From Roseovarius sp. (GTDB lineage Bacteria; Pseudomonadota; Alphaproteobacteria; Rhodobacterales; Rhodobacteraceae), in contig JAJFIA010000019.1 of the NCBI GenBank assembly GCA_021775255.1, positions 143,878-207,877 on the forward strand: 64,000 nucleotides of DNA, given 5' to 3'. The stretch's first letter is position 1. Each line of letters begins with the position of its first letter. Made by a program: the position numbers and the translations under genes. Under the pieces are notes generated by a model. It ran no database searches. It saw only the letters and a program-made list of their open reading frames with translations, and was not told where the DNA came from. Below, in pieces: positions 59,202-64,000 of this stretch.

Positions 59202-59864
59202 TCAGAAATCCTTTCTGAGCCCTATGCGGAAGGCGTGCTGATTGACAGATACCGGCATTTGCACACCGGGAAAACCCGGAGCCAGGTTCCCGCTTGATTT
59301 ACCATAATCCGTGTAGGTGTATTCTGTCCGGATTGAAAAATTATTCCCAAGCCGGGTATCCATGCCCAAGCCAATAGTGAAGCCATCCAGAGTATCGCTA
59401 TACCGACCTGCGGCTGGCGTGGCACTTGGCCCGCCGCGGAAATCGAAATCACCTACGGCCCAGCCCGCTGCGCCATAAAACAGGGCCGGATACGTGCCCA
59501 GATTACCCGCATAGCCCAGTATGGCCCGAACAGCGCCCTGAACATTCAACTCTGCCTTGCCGCCTGATGTGGCCCCCGAAAGATTGGTGAATGAGCCGGA
59601 AGCACTACTGCCTTCGGCAGTCACCTCAATGCCATAGACCATTTGCCCGGATTGAAGCGCATATCCGGCAAATCCGCCGTAAAGAACACCATCGGGATCT
59701 GAATCATCAGATGGTGCGCCATTTGAAAAACGGTGCTTTGCATCATGAAATGTATACCCAAGCGTGAGGCCGCCATAAACACCACTCCAGTCCTGCGCCG
59801 TAGCGACACAGGGGATAAGCGAAACAGCCAGGCCCAGAGCACAGACTCTTTTGAAATTTGTCAT
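59202..59864 (-). CDS. Outer-membrane beta-barrel protein
   Basis: Signal peptide; QDWSGVYGGLTLGYTF; terminal HAFRIGLRKDF. Confidence 0.88.
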   Translation of the reverse strand: MTNFKRVCALGLAVSLIPCVATAQDWSGVYGGLTLGYTFHDAKHRFSNGAPSDDSDPDGVLYGGFAGYALQSGQMVYGIEVTAEGSSASGSFTNLSGATSGGKAELNVQGAVRAILGYAGNLGTYPALFYGAAGWAVGDFDFRGGPSATPAAGRYSDTLDGFTIGLGMDTRLGNNFSIRTEYTYTDYGKSSGNLAPGFPGVQMPVSVNQHAFRIGLRKDF

Positions 59865-60109
59865 GTTTTCATTCCCTTTTTGAAATTTAATCAGAATAGC
59901 GTGTTCCCACGCAGCCCATTCTAGCATCTGCCCGGGATAATCTGGATGATTCATGTCAAAAGCAATAAAAATCTACGGGGTAATATGAGAATACCCGGAT
60001 CGGTAGAGGCGTTGAATCTTGTCGTAATGTGCAGTTCATGCGCCTGCGGGTGTGGTTTCAACCCGGGTTTCTGATCCGGCGGATATGCGGGATGTATCCC
60101 TTTTTGGCT

Positions 60110-61084
60110 TTAATAACCACGCTTAGGGCTGACAATATTTTGCAGTGCCCCGCCCTTGCGCCAACGCGCGAGGTTTTCCAGAAACAGCGTGAAGGAATCA
60201 TGCCCCCATTCAGCATAGACCGAGGAACAATGCGGCGAGATGATCACATTATCCAACCCCCAGAGCGGGCTGTCAAAGGGCAATGGCTCGGCCTCGAACA
60301 CATCAATCGCCGCTCCGGCAATGGCCCCGTGGCGCATGGCATTGGTCAGCGCGGCGGTATCCAGAACCCCGCCGCGTGAGACATCCACCAAAACCGCCGT
60401 GTCTTTCATCAGGGCAAAGGCATGGGCGTTCATCAGGCTGTGGGTCGTGGGCAAAAGCGGCACCGAGAGCACGACCACATCAGCGCGGTGCCAAAGCTGC
60501 GCCAGATCATTGCTGGCAAACACCTCATCCACGTTTTCCATCGGCGCGGGCCGGGCGCGGGTGCCGATGACATGCATGCCAAACGCCTTGGCCCGCGCCG
60601 CCACAGCCTGCCCGGTATGGCCAAGGCCCACGATCAGGATGGTCTTGCCCCGGAGCGGCGTCATCAGCCGGCCACTGCGCCAGTATTGCCCGGCCCGGTC
60701 GGCCTCAAGCCCGGCGATATCCAGTGTGAAATGCAACGCCATGCCAAAGACATATTCCGCCATCATCGAAGCCGCGACCCCGGCGGAATTGGTGACAGTG
60801 GTTCTGGCCGCCTCCCAAGGGGCAAGATGATCGACGCCCGAGCCGCCCACCGCAATCCATTCCGGCCCATCGGCCCCAAGCAGCGCCTCACGCGGGAAGC
60901 CCGCGCGGCCCTTGAAACAGATGGAATAGGCGATATTGGGTTTGAATTCCGCCAGCTTTGCGGGCAGGCCCTGATAGCTCTGGCAGCAGGCAATCTGCGC
61001 ATCGGGCATGGCGGCGTGCAGGCGCTCGGCCATCTTGTCGGTGGTATCGTTATGCAAAAGGATGCGGGGGGGCTGTTTGATCAT
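60110..61084 (-). CDS. D-2-hydroxyacid dehydrogenase (glyoxylate reductase-like)
   Basis: ILIVGLGHTGQAVAARAKAFGMHVIGTR; VDVSRGGVLDTAAL; DNVIISPHCSS. Confidence 0.9.
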   Translation of the reverse strand: MIKQPPRILLHNDTTDKMAERLHAAMPDAQIACCQSYQGLPAKLAEFKPNIAYSICFKGRAGFPREALLGADGPEWIAVGGSGVDHLAPWEAARTTVTNSAGVAASMMAEYVFGMALHFTLDIAGLEADRAGQYWRSGRLMTPLRGKTILIVGLGHTGQAVAARAKAFGMHVIGTRARPAPMENVDEVFASNDLAQLWHRADVVVLSVPLLPTTHSLMNAHAFALMKDTAVLVDVSRGGVLDTAALTNAMRHGAIAGAAIDVFEAEPLPFDSPLWGLDNVIISPHCSSVYAEWGHDSFTLFLENLARWRKGGALQNIVSPKRGY

Positions 61085-62445
61085 TGGGCCTCGGTTGCCG
61101 GGAATACCAAAGCGCCAAGAGACGAGAATTTGAAGCCGGGGTCAAGTAACGCGTCGCGCATATCCCACAGCGCATTGATACGTGCAGGCGGCAAAACCCG
61201 CCCTGCCATGAAATGCAGTTTCTCACGCACTTCTGCATCAGACATCGGCGCCTCAGGCCCGCCACGGGCGTTCATATCGCCGGATTTCAGGACCGTGCCT
61301 TCGTTTAGCGTCACCTCGATATCCGACCAGCGGCCAGCCGGAAAACGCGCGGAATGGCGCGGCTCTTCGGTGACGGTAATTTTGGGAACAAGCGCCGCGA
61401 CACGCGGATCCTTCAGGCCCTCACCGGTGATATGTTCGGGGCCAATGCGGCCATGTAAAAGCTGCGTGGCCAGCGCGAAATTAAGCGAATATTGCGCCTT
61501 TGAGGTGGTATCGGGCATACCCGCATAAAGCCGCGCGGATTCGGCAAATGTGTTGACCCTGATTGCCGCAACGTTATCCGCCGTCACGCCACTCTCATTC
61601 ATCAGTTTGCGCAACGCATCCAGCGCGCCATGGGCCCAGCGGCAGATCGGATAAGGTTTGATATAGTTCAGCTCAACCGTCCATCTATCCCCCAGATCAG
61701 CCCAGATAGGTGCCACCTCAGGCGCTTCAACGGTGATCGCAGGTGCGCCGGTAAAGCCACGCGCCGCCAGCAATGCGGCATTGCAGCCTATATAAGCACC
61801 CATGCCCGAGCCATCATGCAGCATCGTGGGGTTGTCAATCTCGCGCATCATCTGGCTGCGCGGCCCGTGATATTCGGCAATGCCAAGGGCCTGTCTCAGG
61901 GTTTCATTATCCATCCCCTCAAGTCTACAGCCCAGCGCGGCCACACCCAACGCATTCCACGCCCCCGACGTGTGGTAATCCGAAACCGTGGCATGCAACG
62001 CAAGGGCGGCACGGGCCGCAACCTCATAAGACATCACCAAAGCGCTCAGCGCCTGCCGCCCGGTCAATTCCGGGTGCCGCTCGGCAAAGGCAATCAACGC
62101 CGGTACCACGGCCACGCCGATATGACCCTTGGTGGGGTTATAGCCGTCATGGCCATCGAGATTGTCAATCTGCGTGGCCAGCGCCCAGGCGGCCCCCGGC
62201 AGGCTGACGCGGCGGCCATCAAACAGCATGGTGGCGGCATTTGCCGGGCTGCCCGTGCCATGAAAATCAGCGGCAAAATCGCGGGCAATACGCGCCACAT
62301 CCAGCGCCACCGCGCCTGCGGCAATGCCCAGCGTGTCAATCAGCAGGGTTGAAGCAAATCGCAGCGCCGCCTCGGGCACCGGCAAATCGCGGGTTAATAC
62401 AAAATCCGCGATGGATTTGAACTGACTGTCATATACTATATCCAT
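61081..62445 (-). CDS. MmgE/PrpD family protein
   Basis: LLIDTLGIAAGA, DNLDGHDGYNPTKGHIGVAVVPA, IKPYPICRWAHGALDAL. Confidence 0.92.
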   Translation of the reverse strand: MDIVYDSQFKSIADFVLTRDLPVPEAALRFASTLLIDTLGIAAGAVALDVARIARDFAADFHGTGSPANAATMLFDGRRVSLPGAAWALATQIDNLDGHDGYNPTKGHIGVAVVPALIAFAERHPELTGRQALSALVMSYEVAARAALALHATVSDYHTSGAWNALGVAALGCRLEGMDNETLRQALGIAEYHGPRSQMMREIDNPTMLHDGSGMGAYIGCNAALLAARGFTGAPAITVEAPEVAPIWADLGDRWTVELNYIKPYPICRWAHGALDALRKLMNESGVTADNVAAIRVNTFAESARLYAGMPDTTSKAQYSLNFALATQLLHGRIGPEHITGEGLKDPRVAALVPKITVTEEPRHSARFPAGRWSDIEVTLNEGTVLKSGDMNARGGPEAPMSDAEVREKLHFMAGRVLPPARINALWDMRDALLDPGFKFSSLGALVFPATEAQ

Positions 62446-62479
62446 GGCCGGGCCTCACAGGGTTCAGCCCGACCCTAGC

Positions 62480-64000
<1,521 letters not shown>

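Noticed and set aside
60422-61528. Plus-strand 368-aa ORF
   Set aside because: Spans two well-supported minus-strand genes (hydroxyacid dehydrogenase and MmgE/PrpD); composition is that of a shadow ORF.

Overview
A 64 kb chromosomal segment of an alphaproteobacterium; gene content and codon usage fit Rhodobacteraceae (inference, no database search). Most of the window is housekeeping: ammonium transporter, GapR, ETF-QO, GreA, groESL with a CIRCE operator, gltB/gltD, uppP, purB, anmK, tyrS, aroB/aroK, xerD-type recombinase, parE, rmuC, mutL, PBP1A, a thiolase, and gyrB running off the right edge. Accessory content concentrates at 35.6-36.8 kb (palindromic repeats and an AT-rich orphan membrane-protein gene), 48 kb (a toxin-antitoxin pair whose toxin appears to have an ATA start), 48.6-57.1 kb (methylated-amine/one-carbon genes, including a non-pyrrolysine MttB homologue in an operon with a TetR regulator) and 57.2-59.1 kb (an ECF41-type sigma factor operon preceded by a sequence matching the ECF41 promoter). 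I found no rRNA, tRNA, CRISPR array or intact transposon. The strongest leads are the ECF41 operon and promoter, the ATA-start toxin, a palindromic repeat sitting inside a transporter CDS, a ~150 bp inverted-repeat element at 54.7-54.85 kb, and the AT-rich orphan. All family calls come from reading the sequence, not from searches.
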